DNA of 64,000 nucleotides from Palsa-892 sp963751615 (GTDB lineage: Bacteria > Pseudomonadota > Alphaproteobacteria > Rhizobiales > Xanthobacteraceae): NCBI GenBank assembly GCA_963751615.1, contig CAVVVG010000007.1, positions 186,001 to 250,000 of the forward strand, in the 5' to 3' direction. Within the stretch, counting starts at the first letter, position 1. Every line of letters starts with the position of its first letter. The notes beneath the pieces were generated by a model. The model saw only the letters and a program-made list of their open reading frames with translations, was not told the origin of the DNA and ran no database searches. The position numbers were made by a program, and so were the translations under genes. Positions 26,777 to 35,793 of the stretch are shown here, piece after piece.

Positions 26777-28273
26777 TCAAACGCGCGGCGGATAATTTGG
26801 GCTCTCGCGCGTAATTGTAACGTCATGCACATGGCTCTCGCGCAGCGCGGAGCCGGAGATACGGACAAATTCGGCTTTCTCGCGGAATTGCTTGAGTGTG
26901 CGAGCGCCTACATAACCCATCGCAGCGCGAATGCCCCCCGTGAGCTGATGTAGAACAGTAGCAAGGGGACCCTTGAACGGCACCTGACCTTCGACGCCTT
27001 CCGGCACGAGCTTCAATGAATCCTTGATATCTTGCTGGAAATAGCGGTCCGCGGATCCGCGCGCCATCGCGCCGACGGACCCCATACCGCGATAGGATTT
27101 GTACGAGCGGCCCTGATAAAGATAGACGTCACCAGGGCTTTCCTCAGTGCCGGCAAGTAGCGCACCGATCATCGCGCACTCAGCCCCGGCAGCAAGGGCC
27201 TTCGCAAGATCGCCCGAAGATTTCATACCGCCGTCGGCGATTGCCGGCGTATTCGACTTGCTGGCTTCATCGACCGCATCCATCACTGCAGTGAGCTGCG
27301 GAACACCAACACCCGCCACAACACGGGTCGTACAGATCGAGCCGGGGCCGATACCGATTTTTACGGCATCTGCACCGGAATCGATCAGCGCCTTCGTCCC
27401 GTCACGGGTTGCAACGTTCCCAGCAAGTACCTGAACCTTGTTCGAATGCCGTTTGATGCGATTAACCGCATCGAGGACGCGCTTCGAATGCCCGTGCGCG
27501 GTATCGACCACCACCACGTCCACGCCCGCATCGATCAGGCGTTCGGTGCGTTCATAACCGTCATCTCCAACGGTGGTTGCGGCGGCGACGCGCAGACGGC
27601 CCTGCTCGTCCTTGCAGGCATTCGGATTAGCAACTGCCTTCTCAATATCTTTGACCGTGATCAGCCCCACGCAACGATAATCCTTATCGACAACTAACAG
27701 CTTCTCGATGCGGTTTTGGTGCAAGAGCTTCTTAGCTTCTTCCTCGGTTACTCCTTCTTTTACCGTCACCAGTTTCTCCTTGGTCATAAGTTCGGAGATC
27801 GGTTGCTTTGGGTTGGCAGCGAACCGCACATCACGGTTGGTCAAAATTCCAACAAGTTTACCAGCGCGGCCGTTTTTTTTCTCAACCACCGGCAGACCGG
27901 AAATCGCGTTCGCATTCATTATATCCAGAGCTTCCGCGAGCGTCGCATTGGCGTGTATCGTGAGGGGATCGATCACCATACCGGACTCGAACTTCTTCAC
28001 CCGGCGGACATGGTCGGCCTGTTGCTCGGGGTTGAGGTTGCGATGAATGACGCCGATGCCGCCCGCTTGCGCCATGGCGATCGCAAGGCGCGCTTCGGTG
28101 ACCGTGTCCATCGCGGCCGACAGGATCGGAAGATTCAGGTATACGGTACGGGTAAGCCGCGTGCGTATATCTGCATCAGATGGCATGACATCTGATAGAC
28201 CAGGCTTCAGCAATACATCATCAAAGGTGAGCGCTTCTTGCGCGAGGCCGCCAATGAGACGGTGCATCGCCAA
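26777..28273 (-). CDS. guaB: inosine-5'-monophosphate dehydrogenase
   Basis: NAD-dependent oxidation of IMP to XMP, the step before GuaA. A TIM barrel is interrupted by two CBS domains (about residues 95-210). The active-site Cys loop is GPGSICTTR and the flap has YRGMGSVGAM. The protein is 498 residues and ends normally. AGGAG stands shortly before the ATG. A perfect inverted repeat lies in its leader. guaA and guaB are 4 kb apart on the same strand but not in one operon. Confidence 0.96.
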   Translation of the reverse strand: MAMHRLIGGLAQEALTFDDVLLKPGLSDVMPSDADIRTRLTRTVYLNLPILSAAMDTVTEARLAIAMAQAGGIGVIHRNLNPEQQADHVRRVKKFESGMVIDPLTIHANATLAEALDIMNANAISGLPVVEKKNGRAGKLVGILTNRDVRFAANPKQPISELMTKEKLVTVKEGVTEEEAKKLLHQNRIEKLLVVDKDYRCVGLITVKDIEKAVANPNACKDEQGRLRVAAATTVGDDGYERTERLIDAGVDVVVVDTAHGHSKRVLDAVNRIKRHSNKVQVLAGNVATRDGTKALIDSGADAVKIGIGPGSICTTRVVAGVGVPQLTAVMDAVDEASKSNTPAIADGGMKSSGDLAKALAAGAECAMIGALLAGTEESPGDVYLYQGRSYKSYRGMGSVGAMARGSADRYFQQDIKDSLKLVPEGVEGQVPFKGPLATVLHQLTGGIRAAMGYVGARTLKQFREKAEFVRISGSALRESHVHDVTITRESPNYPPRV

Positions 28274-28286
28274 CTCCTAGGTCCGG

Positions 28287-28320
28287 GTTTTGGCCGGAAG
28301 TTAGATAAAGCGGCCAAAAC
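28287..28320 (-). promoter_or_regulatory. 9-bp inverted repeat in the guaB leader
   Basis: GTTTTGGCC (28287-28295) and GGCCAAAAC (28312-28320) form a perfect 9-bp stem around a 16-base loop, centred about 30 bases upstream of the guaB start. It could be an mRNA hairpin just before the ribosome site or a protein operator. I do not recognise it as a known purine riboswitch or PurR site. Confidence 0.4.
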
Positions 28321-29001
28321 GGAATCGCCGCAACGGGTTGGCGAGAGGGGTTAGCATGCACCGTCAAGTCTGCAAAGGGCTGTCTAGTTCTCTGGCCCCA
28401 AAAGGCCATGCTTAGTAAACGATCCTGCCAATTGGAGAGCTCCGCCCGGCTTTGGCCGTCGTCTTATGATTGCTTGGTCCGGGATCGCTGTACCTGACCG
28501 CCTTTACGCCTCTCATCACTGAACCTCTTCGAGGATTAGTCCTATCACGGCATTCGTTTTGATCTTGAGGGCCCATTTCAACAGAGAATGCCATCCGTAA
28601 TTGGAGAAAATTGAGTGTTCGACGGTAAATTCGACAATTCGATAGGAATTTTTTAGACGGCATCCACGAAAATCGAGGCAAGATGCAATCAATCGTTCGC
28701 CGACTACAGCGATTTGATCCGGTTGGTGCCCACATGGGCACCCGGCAACCAGCGCCAGGTAGATTTAGTTGATGAAAAGAGGGTTCGCCGGTCTGGATAG
28801 GGCCATCGGATCCTACCCTCGCAGTGCGGTGTTGCTCACGCTAATGGCTAAATTCGATTAGGGAGAATGTGCGAAAAAATAATCGAAGATTTCTACAGAG
28901 CGAGACAAGCTCATCCCGATGACGTTACGGCAACCGAAGGTTTGAAAAAACTCATCGTTATGCCCTGAAAAAATGCTAAAATGAAACAGGAGGATCTCGC
29001 C
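28321..29001. other. long intergenic space between guaB and the enoyl-CoA hydratase gene
   Basis: About 680 bases without a supported gene. Only weak, compositionally random frames are present. Both flanking genes are divergent, so it must hold two promoters, which I cannot place reliably. The only distinct structure is a hairpin at 28725-28742. Confidence 0.5.
28725..28742. repeat. 7-bp perfect inverted repeat
   Basis: GGTGCCC and GGGCACC flank the four bases ACAT. Outer GGTT and AACC can extend the stem with a four-base bulge. No T run follows, so it is not an obvious terminator. Role unknown. Confidence 0.35.
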
Positions 29002-29775
29002 ATGACCGATCATGTCCGCGTCGCGCAGGATGCTGGTATTCTCACCCTTACTTTCGCGCGACCTGAAAAGAAAAACGCACTCACAAATGCCATGTACGAG
29101 GTCGTTGTGCGGGAGCTCAACCGCGCAGAGAACGATCCCAATGTCCGGGTTATCTTGCTGCAGGCCGACGGCGACATGTTTACGGCGGGCAACGACATCG
29201 GGGACTTCGTTGCCGTCGCGACTGGCGCTGTACCTGCCCGTAACATTGGGGCGAGTCCTTTCCTCCACGCCCTCGCCCATCTTACAAAACCTCTCATTGC
29301 GGCTGTACAGGGTAACGCCGTCGGAGTCGGTACCACGATGCTGCTTCATTGCGATATGGTTTTCATTTCGGAAGCCGCTCAGTTGACCACGCCTTTCGTC
29401 AATCTCGCGCTTGTGCCGGAGGCCGCTTCTAGCTGGTTGCTCCCCGCTCGCATCGGGTATGCTCGGGCGTATGCCATGTTCGCGCTCGGTCAACCGATCA
29501 ATGGCAGGACAGCAGCACAGATTGGAATCGCAAACGCAGCCGTTCCGGTTGCTGACGTTCAAAAACGGGCACTGGAAGCCGCAAAGGCGCTCGCAACAAA
29601 ACCTTCGGAGGCATTGCGCGCTATGAAGAAACTCATGCGCGATGTGGAGGCGATCAAAGCCGTCATGCAGCTCGAAGGTGAAGAATTTCAGGCTCGATTG
29701 AAAAGCCCCGAGGCGGCTGAAGCGTTTCGTGCCTTTGCTGAACGCCGTCCACCTGATTTCAGCAAGGTGGCCTAA
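29002..29775 (+). CDS. enoyl-CoA hydratase/isomerase family protein
   Basis: Crotonase-fold protein of 257 residues that hydrates or isomerises enoyl-CoA esters. The oxyanion-hole segment FTAGNDIGDF lies near residue 62, a second one with VQGNAVGVGTTMLLHCD near 105, and the active-site Glu is in LVPEAASSWLLP near 140. The frame is open from 28981, but CAGGAGG lies in the right place for the ATG at 29002. No other beta-oxidation gene is adjacent, so the substrate is unknown. Confidence 0.88.
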   Translation: MTDHVRVAQDAGILTLTFARPEKKNALTNAMYEVVVRELNRAENDPNVRVILLQADGDMFTAGNDIGDFVAVATGAVPARNIGASPFLHALAHLTKPLIAAVQGNAVGVGTTMLLHCDMVFISEAAQLTTPFVNLALVPEAASSWLLPARIGYARAYAMFALGQPINGRTAAQIGIANAAVPVADVQKRALEAAKALATKPSEALRAMKKLMRDVEAIKAVMQLEGEEFQARLKSPEAAEAFRAFAERRPPDFSKVA

Positions 29776-29782
29776 GAAACAA

Positions 29783-30031
29783 TTACTTATTCCACTCGGG
29801 TGGGGCGCCGTGTTTTTTAATGGCCTCAACGATCTCGCGATGTTTGCGATTCTCACGCTCCATGTAAATCGCGATTACTGCATGCGCTGATGGCACCAGC
29901 AAGAGTGGGTGGAAAATGAGTCCTAAAATAAAGCAGGGTATAATCAGCACAACGTTGAAAATCGCTGAAAACACCTGCGCATTCACGAGTAATCCGAGCG
30001 GCGGCAGGAAGATCGCGAGCAGATAGATCAT
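29783..30031 (-). CDS. YqaE/Pmp3-like small membrane protein
   Basis: 82-residue protein with two hydrophobic helices. The family pattern LAIFLPPLGLL near the N-terminus is followed by a second helix ending in HAVIAIYMERENRKHRE; Pmp3/YqaE members have 'PGiiHAlyvi' there. The charged tail is longer than usual. Homologues in fungi and plants affect membrane potential and salt stress; bacterial roles are unclear. The match is partial, so moderate confidence. Convergent with the enoyl-CoA hydratase and divergent from the MFS gene. Confidence 0.7.
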   Translation of the reverse strand: MIYLLAIFLPPLGLLVNAQVFSAIFNVVLIIPCFILGLIFHPLLLVPSAHAVIAIYMERENRKHREIVEAIKKHGAPPEWNK

Positions 30032-30167
30032 CGGACAGTCTCTTCCTTTTTCGCAGTCAATGTGGGGCGATTTTCTTGACGTTCAAGGTCACGAATTCGG
30101 TACGGACAAAGGACCGAACCTAAGGGATCAATCCAATATTAATAGAAAAGGCCGAGTCGCCCCCTCT

Positions 30168-31583
30168 ATGCCCAGCCAAATCGTTATTCCGCTGATCGTC
30201 GCCTGCGGCCTGTTTATGGAGAATCTTGACTCTACGGTCATCGCAACCGCTTTGCCTGCAATTGCAATCGACATGGGCCGCGATCCGATTTCGCTAAAAC
30301 TCGCTCTCACGTCCTATCTGCTAACACTTGCAGTATTCATTCCGATTTCCGGATGGATGGCGGATCGTTTCGGCGCGCGTACCGTCTTTTGTTGGGCGAT
30401 CGTTGTCTTCACGCTAGGCTCCGCGCTCTGCGGTTTTGCCTATTCAATCCTCGACTTGGTACTCTACCGTATTATCCAAGGCATCGGCGGCGCGATGATG
30501 ACACCCGTCGGACGGCTTGTAATTCTCCGCCTTGTGCCAAAGCACGAACTTGTCTCAGCGCTGGCATGGCTCGTCGTACCCGCCTTGATCGGCCCATTGA
30601 TCGGCCCGCCACTCGGCGGTTTCATCACCACCTACTTTTCCTGGCGCTGGATTTTCTGGATTAACATCCCGATCGGTATGATCGGCATATTGTTCGCGCT
30701 CAAATTTATTGAGAATGTGCGCGAATACAACGCACCAGCGCTCGATCTAAAAGGCTTCGTGCTTTCAGGCACAGGACTGGCTGGACTCGCATTTGGTTTG
30801 ACCACGATTGGGCAGAATCTAATGCCTACCTCCCTTTCGATTTCAATGCTTGCAGTCGGTGCGGTGGCTATTTTTTTATACGTTCTCCATGCCCGCGAGG
30901 CGACTGCGCCATTGCTCAACCTGAAACTTCTTTCGGTTCCAACATTCAAAGCAAGTGTTATTGGCGGATCGGTCTTCCGTATTGGAATTGGTGCTATGCC
31001 GTTTTTGTTGCCGCTTCTCTTTCAAATCGGATTTGGCATGACGCCACTGCAATCTGGCCTACTTACATTCGGAGGAGCAGTCGGCGCTATGGTCATGCGT
31101 GCAAGCGCGGCGAAAATTTTACGTCGTTTCGGTATCAAGCAAGTGGTTCTCGTCAATACATTTATTGCTTCTGGATTTATTGTGGCATGCGCGATGTTCA
31201 AACCGGAGACGTCTTATGCCATAATCCTCTCAGTACTTGTCATCGGCGGATTTTTCCGCGCTCTGCAATTCACGAGTCTAAACTCTCTGGCCTTCGCCGA
31301 TCTTGGTGGAAGTCAGATGAGTCAAGCAACAAGTTTTACCAGCGTCGCCCAGCAGCTTTCCATCACTGCAGGCGTTGCGATTGCTGCATTGATGCTGGAA
31401 GGTGTTCGATTCCTCCGCGGCGACGATCTGATCTTGGCTAGTGACTTTATGTACGCGTTTCTGATTGTAGGCACTATTTCTGCTGGTTCAATTTTTTTTC
31501 TGCTTCCACTTCCAATTGACGCCGGTGCATCGCTTACCGCGAAACCGCCTGCTGAAGCACTTCAACCAGAAGAGGATGGATAA
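30168..31583 (+). CDS. DHA2-type MFS efflux transporter
   Basis: Fourteen-helix major facilitator of the EmrB/QacA group, exporting hydrophobic compounds with proton antiport. Signatures include FMENLDSTVIATALPAIA in helix 1 (motif D1), SGWMADRFGARTVF (motif A) and GAMMTPVGRLVILR. The frame is open from 30060, but the ATG at 30168 (MPSQIVIPLIVACG) starts just before helix 1 and gives 471 residues. No partner membrane-fusion protein gene is adjacent. Its 3' end overlaps that of the convergent rlmE by 22 bases. Confidence 0.88.
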   Translation: MPSQIVIPLIVACGLFMENLDSTVIATALPAIAIDMGRDPISLKLALTSYLLTLAVFIPISGWMADRFGARTVFCWAIVVFTLGSALCGFAYSILDLVLYRIIQGIGGAMMTPVGRLVILRLVPKHELVSALAWLVVPALIGPLIGPPLGGFITTYFSWRWIFWINIPIGMIGILFALKFIENVREYNAPALDLKGFVLSGTGLAGLAFGLTTIGQNLMPTSLSISMLAVGAVAIFLYVLHAREATAPLLNLKLLSVPTFKASVIGGSVFRIGIGAMPFLLPLLFQIGFGMTPLQSGLLTFGGAVGAMVMRASAAKILRRFGIKQVVLVNTFIASGFIVACAMFKPETSYAIILSVLVIGGFFRALQFTSLNSLAFADLGGSQMSQATSFTSVAQQLSITAGVAIAALMLEGVRFLRGDDLILASDFMYAFLIVGTISAGSIFFLLPLPIDAGASLTAKPPAEALQPEEDG

Positions 31584-32254
31584 TTTCGACCGCGGAAACC
31601 GGTAGCAAGCACATAGAGCTCTGCAGAGTCAGAACGGCTCGCGGGCGGCTTGATATGTTTTACGCTGGAAAAATTGCGTTTCAGATCGACGAGAAGCGAA
31701 TGTTCGGTCCCACCCTGAATAACCTTCGCAAGGAAAGTGCCACCGGGCGCAAGCACCTGCCGTGCAAATTCAGCGGCCGCTTCGACAAGAGCGACTATTT
31801 TGATGTGATCAGTTTGACGGTGCCCAGTAGTGTTGCCTGCCATGTCGGACAGCACCACATCGGCGGGACCCTGGAGCATAGTTTTGAGCATCTGAAGTGC
31901 TTTTTCGTCGAGGAAATCGAACTGCAGGAAATCTACGCCTTTGATCGTCTCGATATTCATGAGATCGATAGCGATGACTCGCCCCTTTCCATCGTCAGCG
32001 CCCGTTCGTTCAGCTGCAATCTGGCTCCAGCCGCCGGGTGCGGCACCCAGATCGACTACACGCGACCCTCGTTTTAAAAAACGCGCCTTGTCGTCAATCT
32101 CCGCGAGTTTATACGCGGCGCGTGACCGATAACCTTCGCTTTTGGCGCGCTTCACATAGGGATCGTTGAGCTGCCGCTCGAGCCACTGACGCGATGATAA
32201 CGTGAGATTGCGTTTAGGTTTAAGCTTTTGCTTCGTTCGACCGCTGTCCTTCAT
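31562..32254 (-). CDS. rlmE: 23S rRNA (uridine-2552) 2'-O-methyltransferase
   Basis: FtsJ/RrmJ enzyme that methylates U2552 in the A-loop of 23S rRNA. The SAM motif DLGAAPGGWSQ is present, as is VVLSDMAGNTTG. The K-D-K-E catalytic set is readable: Lys in RSRAAYKLAEID, Asp in LSDMA, Lys in FLAKVIQGG and Glu in SDSAELYVLA. The ATG at 32254 (MKDSGRTKQK) is preferred over one at 32278; either overlaps the 3' end of the upstream ppx gene, so the two are coupled. Length about 230 residues. Confidence 0.93.
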   Translation of the reverse strand: MKDSGRTKQKLKPKRNLTLSSRQWLERQLNDPYVKRAKSEGYRSRAAYKLAEIDDKARFLKRGSRVVDLGAAPGGWSQIAAERTGADDGKGRVIAIDLMNIETIKGVDFLQFDFLDEKALQMLKTMLQGPADVVLSDMAGNTTGHRQTDHIKIVALVEAAAEFARQVLAPGGTFLAKVIQGGTEHSLLVDLKRNFSSVKHIKPPASRSDSAELYVLATGFRGRNYPSSSG

Positions 32255-33353
32255 ACTTAGCCCATACACCATCAGCACGCATCAGTTCCACCAACATTCC
32301 TTCCCGCAGACCGCGATCCGCTACCCGCAGACGTTCGCAGGGGAATACGCGACGGATAGCCTCAAAAATAGCACAACCCGCGAGCACCAAATCGGCGCGT
32401 TCAGCTCCGATGCAAGGATGCGCGACACGTTCCGCGTAGCTCGTAGCAACCAAACGATCGACGACCATCGATACATCTTTCGCACACAACCATACGCCGT
32501 CCACTTGTTTACGGTCATAGCGCGGCAATTGGAGATGCATGCCTGCAATCGTGGTGACCGTGCCGGAGGTTCCGAGCAGATGGATATTTTTTGCTTGCTC
32601 TGCAGGAACCTGCCGTGCGAATTTGGTTACGAGCGGAACTGCCTCTTCCACCATTGATTCAAAAGTTTCCCTCGATACGGCTTCACCTCCATGGCGCTCC
32701 GCTAGCGATACGACGCCCATAGGTAGTGATGTCCAACCCCGGAGAGGCGCAACTGGCGGCCCCTGATCAACAATGTTCGAACGGCCAAGGAGCGCAAGCT
32801 CCGACGAACCTCCACCGATGTCGAAAAGAATGGCACCATCGGCAGTTGGATCGAGGAGTGGTGCACAGCCGTAGGCGGCAAGTCGCGCTTCGGTTTCGCG
32901 GTCGATGATTTCGAGCGAGAGTCCAGTTTCCTGTTTCACGCGTGAAAGAAATTCTGGACCATTCGCAGCTACTCTTGTGGCCTCCGTCGCAATCAAGCGT
33001 ATGCGTACGTTTTCGCGACGCGCAAGCTTGTGCGCGCATATTTTCAGGGCCTCGATAGCTCGATCGATCGCACTTTCGGCTAGACGGCCAGTCCGGCCTA
33101 ACCCTTCACCGAGACGGATAATCCGCGAAAATGCATCCACGACATGGAAAGAATCAAAAGTCGGACGAGCTACAAGCAAGCGGCAATTATTTGTGCCAAG
33201 GTCCAAGGCGGCGTAAAATGGGCCGCTGTGCCCCATTTCTGTACGCCGCCCTTTGCCCGCGTGCCGACCAAAGCGAGACCACCGCTGACGCCGTTTATGC
33301 ATCGGCGATGGGCCGCGCGGTCCAGACGCGCTCGCCGCGCGTTCGTCCGCCAT
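32220..33353 (-). CDS. Ppx/GppA family phosphatase
   Basis: Exopolyphosphatase or guanosine-pentaphosphate phosphatase of the actin-like ATPase superfamily. Motifs are ALDLGTNNCRLLVA near residue 50, ATEATRVAANG, and the second phosphate loop FDIGGGSSELAL. It totals 377 residues from the ATG at 33353, which has GGAAAGGA just upstream; the frame is open to 33404. The N-terminal 40 residues are basic and non-homologous (PMHKRRQRWSRFGRHAGKGR). It overlaps rlmE, an order conserved in Hyphomicrobiales. Confidence 0.9.
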   Translation of the reverse strand: MADERAASASGPRGPSPMHKRRQRWSRFGRHAGKGRRTEMGHSGPFYAALDLGTNNCRLLVARPTFDSFHVVDAFSRIIRLGEGLGRTGRLAESAIDRAIEALKICAHKLARRENVRIRLIATEATRVAANGPEFLSRVKQETGLSLEIIDRETEARLAAYGCAPLLDPTADGAILFDIGGGSSELALLGRSNIVDQGPPVAPLRGWTSLPMGVVSLAERHGGEAVSRETFESMVEEAVPLVTKFARQVPAEQAKNIHLLGTSGTVTTIAGMHLQLPRYDRKQVDGVWLCAKDVSMVVDRLVATSYAERVAHPCIGAERADLVLAGCAIFEAIRRVFPCERLRVADRGLREGMLVELMRADGVWAKYEGQRSNEAKA

Positions 33354-33615
33354 GGCATCCTTTCCTGCCCGATCCGGAGCGCAAAACGAGCGCTCAACGG
33401 TCATGCAGTGTTTTTGGGTTTCCTCTAGTTAGTCTAAGTCTAGCAGCGATATTTGACCGCGCAACGCCGGCTGTAATCAATTCAGTTTGCAGCGCACCCT
33501 CGTAACTCACCTTTCTCCTTATGTCTTGCACTGCGGAAAAAGCTCGACTACTTGTTTCCTCGAAAAAGGGTGAAGCAAATTAAATCCTCCAGACACAATT
33601 CACGGGCACAATCTC

Positions 33616-34395
33616 ATGGATAAGCGCGATCTCAACCGGATTATCGATCACGTGGCGGGTGCCGTCGATACCGCAGCTGAAAGCCGCAATCCTTTCTTCC
33701 ATTTGCAGTTGAAGAACATCTTTCCAGAGGACGTATACGCGAAGATGTTAGAAGAAATGCCGGTCGCGCACGAATATCGTGCGATGTCAGGCCGCACCAA
33801 GACAACTCGATTAACGAATGGAGGCGGCACGCGCGTGAAGATCGACTTGTTCCCCGAATATATTCGTCATTTGCCTACCAAAAAGCGGAAAGTCTGGAAT
33901 ATCGTAGGCAAGGCCCTGTGCTCAACCAAAGTGCGTGACGCTTTCATGCGCAGGCTCGCGCCCGGCCTCGAGCGCCGTTACGGGCCGAAATACAAGAAGA
34001 TTGGATTGTACCCGATTCCGATTTTGACACGTGACATCCCAGGCTATCGCATCGGTATTCATCCTGATACTCACTGGAAGGGCATGACAATTCAACTTTA
34101 TCTGCCACGCGACAATTCTATCAGCCATGTCGGCACGATTTTCCATTCGCGTAATGCGGATAAGACTTATAACAAGACGTCTCAGATGTCGTTTTTGCCA
34201 AACACTGGCTATGCCTTCGCAGTCGACAAAGATACCTACCATTCGGTCGATATCGTTGGACCCGAAGTTGACACCCGAGACTCAATTCTTTTGACTTATT
34301 TTGTCGACGAGAATCCCTTGCAAATTCTCCGCAACCGAGGAAAACGTCTCGGCAACTTCATTCTCAACGAAGTCCGTAGCATCGCAAGACATTGA
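33616..34395 (+). CDS. 2OG-Fe(II) oxygenase superfamily protein
   Basis: 259-residue protein with a double-stranded beta-helix signature. The iron-binding HxD is His149-Pro-Asp151 in GIHPDTHWKGM, the distal His is 209 in TYHSVDIV, and the 2-oxoglutarate-binding Arg is 221 in TRDSILLTYF. Such enzymes hydroxylate proteins, lipids or small molecules; the substrate is unknown here. The N-terminal 90 residues are predicted helical and include a NPFFHLQLKNIFPEDVYAKM segment common to prolyl-hydroxylase-like proteins. It is followed 27 bases later by an SDR-like gene and divergent from ppx. Confidence 0.78.
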   Translation: MDKRDLNRIIDHVAGAVDTAAESRNPFFHLQLKNIFPEDVYAKMLEEMPVAHEYRAMSGRTKTTRLTNGGGTRVKIDLFPEYIRHLPTKKRKVWNIVGKALCSTKVRDAFMRRLAPGLERRYGPKYKKIGLYPIPILTRDIPGYRIGIHPDTHWKGMTIQLYLPRDNSISHVGTIFHSRNADKTYNKTSQMSFLPNTGYAFAVDKDTYHSVDIVGPEVDTRDSILLTYFVDENPLQILRNRGKRLGNFILNEVRSIARH

Positions 34396-34422
34396 AGCCG
34401 CCTTCCCGGTCGAGTAGTAAAG

Positions 34423-35211
34423 ATGGACCGCGAATTTTTACACAAAATTGTCGTGGTGACCGGCGGAAGCCGTGGTATTGGCCGAGGCGTAGCCGCAGCT
34501 TTTGCACGCGAAGGTGCGCAGACTGTGATTGCGGCTTCGAATCCTCAAAATCTTGCGAATGCCGCCGAAATTATAAACAAGGCCGGCGGTCCCGCGACGA
34601 TTACATGTGCAGGTGATCTGCGTCAGCTTGAGAGCTGCGAGGCACTATTCGAACTCGTGACTTCTCGTTTTGGCCGCTTTGATATTCTCGTAAATTGCGC
34701 GGGCGCAACCAAGGCCGGGAATTTTCTCGAGCTATATGACGAGGAATGGCACGACGGTTTTGCACTCAAATTTTTCGCGGCTGTCCGACTCTGCCGTCTA
34801 TTCTGGCCAATGCTGAAAGCGTCCCAAGGGAAAATCGTGAATATTATTGGTGGAGCCGCCCGCACGCCGGACCAGAACTTCACGATTGGCGGATCAGTCA
34901 ATGCAGCTCTGGCAAATTTTTCCAAAGGTCTTTCTGATCTCGGGAAGCGCGATGGTGTGAATGTAAATGCCGTTCATCCAGGTCTTACGGAAACTGAGCG
35001 TTTTTTTGAACAAGCCAAACGGCGCGCAAAGGCCTCAAACACAACTCCGGAAGAAGCCATCAAGCGAGTAATTGAGAAACAAGGCATTCGTCGGATTGCT
35101 AAACCAGAAGACATCGCCGAACTGGTGCTTTTCCTTTGCTCAAAGCGAGGGGACCAAATTCAGGGTACAGCAATTGCTGTTGATGGTGGGGCAACCCCCG
35201 GATATTATTGA
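34423..35211 (+). CDS. atypical SDR lacking the catalytic Ser-Tyr-Lys
   Basis: 262-residue Rossmann protein. The nucleotide loop TGGSRGIGRG (residues 13-22) and NCAG are intact, so it should bind NAD(P). Where SDRs have Ser...YxxxK the sequence reads IIGGAARTP...GGSVNAALANF. Ser is Gly143, Tyr is Gly156 and Lys is Asn160. The rest, including VNAVHPGLTET and the C-terminal AIAVDGGA, is normal. A divergent SDR subgroup with 'GNAALMAFTRAL'-like segments exists, so this may be a recognised degenerate lineage. It is encoded just behind the 2OG oxygenase. Redox activity by the usual mechanism is unlikely. Confidence 0.82.
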   Translation: MDREFLHKIVVVTGGSRGIGRGVAAAFAREGAQTVIAASNPQNLANAAEIINKAGGPATITCAGDLRQLESCEALFELVTSRFGRFDILVNCAGATKAGNFLELYDEEWHDGFALKFFAAVRLCRLFWPMLKASQGKIVNIIGGAARTPDQNFTIGGSVNAALANFSKGLSDLGKRDGVNVNAVHPGLTETERFFEQAKRRAKASNTTPEEAIKRVIEKQGIRRIAKPEDIAELVLFLCSKRGDQIQGTAIAVDGGATPGYY

Positions 35212-35320
35212 GCGCCAGACCTCTCGTTGAGAATCTTAGCTGAAGCGGAAGGCTCGCCTTTGTTTTTTTTCGTAATGCTCCTCGACTAAACTTCATCTGA
35301 ATTTGGATAAGGAGAGATAC

Positions 35321-35671
35321 ATGACAATCGATTGGGCTAGCCTTGTGAAGGGCGTTGCCGGCGAACTCGAAAAACAGGCCCCTTCCATTCTTGCACAGGT
35401 ATTGGCCAAAAATAATATCGGTGATTTGCAGGGAATTCTGAATAAGCTGCAAGAAGCTGGTCTCAACAAACAGGTCGCGTCGTGGCTTTCCAACAGCAAG
35501 AATATCCCGGTGACCAAGGAGCAATTGCGGGCGGCCATCAACGACAAGCAATTGCAAGAGATTGCACGCTCATTGGGTGTTCCGGTCGATCAGGCCTTGG
35601 TTTTGCTGACCAAATATCTGCCTGACGCTGTCGATCAAGCGAGCCCTACTGGGCAGCTTGCTAAAAAATAA
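35321..35671 (+). CDS. YidB/DUF937-like protein
   Basis: 116-residue soluble helical protein. The C-terminal half (residues 55-110, LSNSKNIPVTKEQL...LGVPVDQALVLLTKYLPDAVD) carries the YidB-family pattern of a helical bundle ending in 'LP.avD..tP.G'. The function of YidB is unknown; in other bacteria it is abundant and stress-associated. AAGGAGAG lies six bases before the ATG at 35321; a TTG six codons earlier would include this site and is rejected. Confidence 0.82.
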   Translation: MTIDWASLVKGVAGELEKQAPSILAQVLAKNNIGDLQGILNKLQEAGLNKQVASWLSNSKNIPVTKEQLRAAINDKQLQEIARSLGVPVDQALVLLTKYLPDAVDQASPTGQLAKK

Positions 35672-35673
35672 AA

Positions 35674-35699
35674 AATGCGGCGAATTACTTCGCCGCATT
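35674..35699 (-). terminator. rho-independent terminator between convergent genes
   Basis: AATGCGGCGAA and TTCGCCGCATT form a perfect 11-bp stem with a four-base loop (35685-35688). On the minus strand it is followed by a long T-rich run, so it ends the transcript of the secreted protein gene to its right. The hairpin lies immediately after the YidB-like gene and could also act on that side, though no T run follows there. Confidence 0.75.
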
Positions 35700-35793
35700 C
35701 CGACCTCGTCGTCAACTTTCGTTTACGAAAAATATGACTCTGATATTTTGCTGGCGACGGTATGAAACAGTCACGCCGCCGCGTAAGCGAAAT

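Noticed and set aside
28412..28741. A 109-codon minus-strand frame in the guaB-enoyl-CoA hydratase spacer.
   Set aside because: The translation is Arg/Ser/Pro/Cys-rich and random-looking, with no ribosome site.
28858..29856. A 332-codon frame on the minus strand covering the enoyl-CoA hydratase gene.
   Set aside because: It is a shadow of the hydratase gene: Cys/His/Arg-rich and unlike any protein family, while the plus-strand product is a clear crotonase.
33394..33510. A 38-codon minus-strand frame starting at GTG with AAGGAG four bases upstream, before the ppx gene.
   Set aside because: Spacing to the GTG is too tight, the peptide has no family features and it runs into the ppx upstream region. 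Possibly a leader frame, but unsupported.
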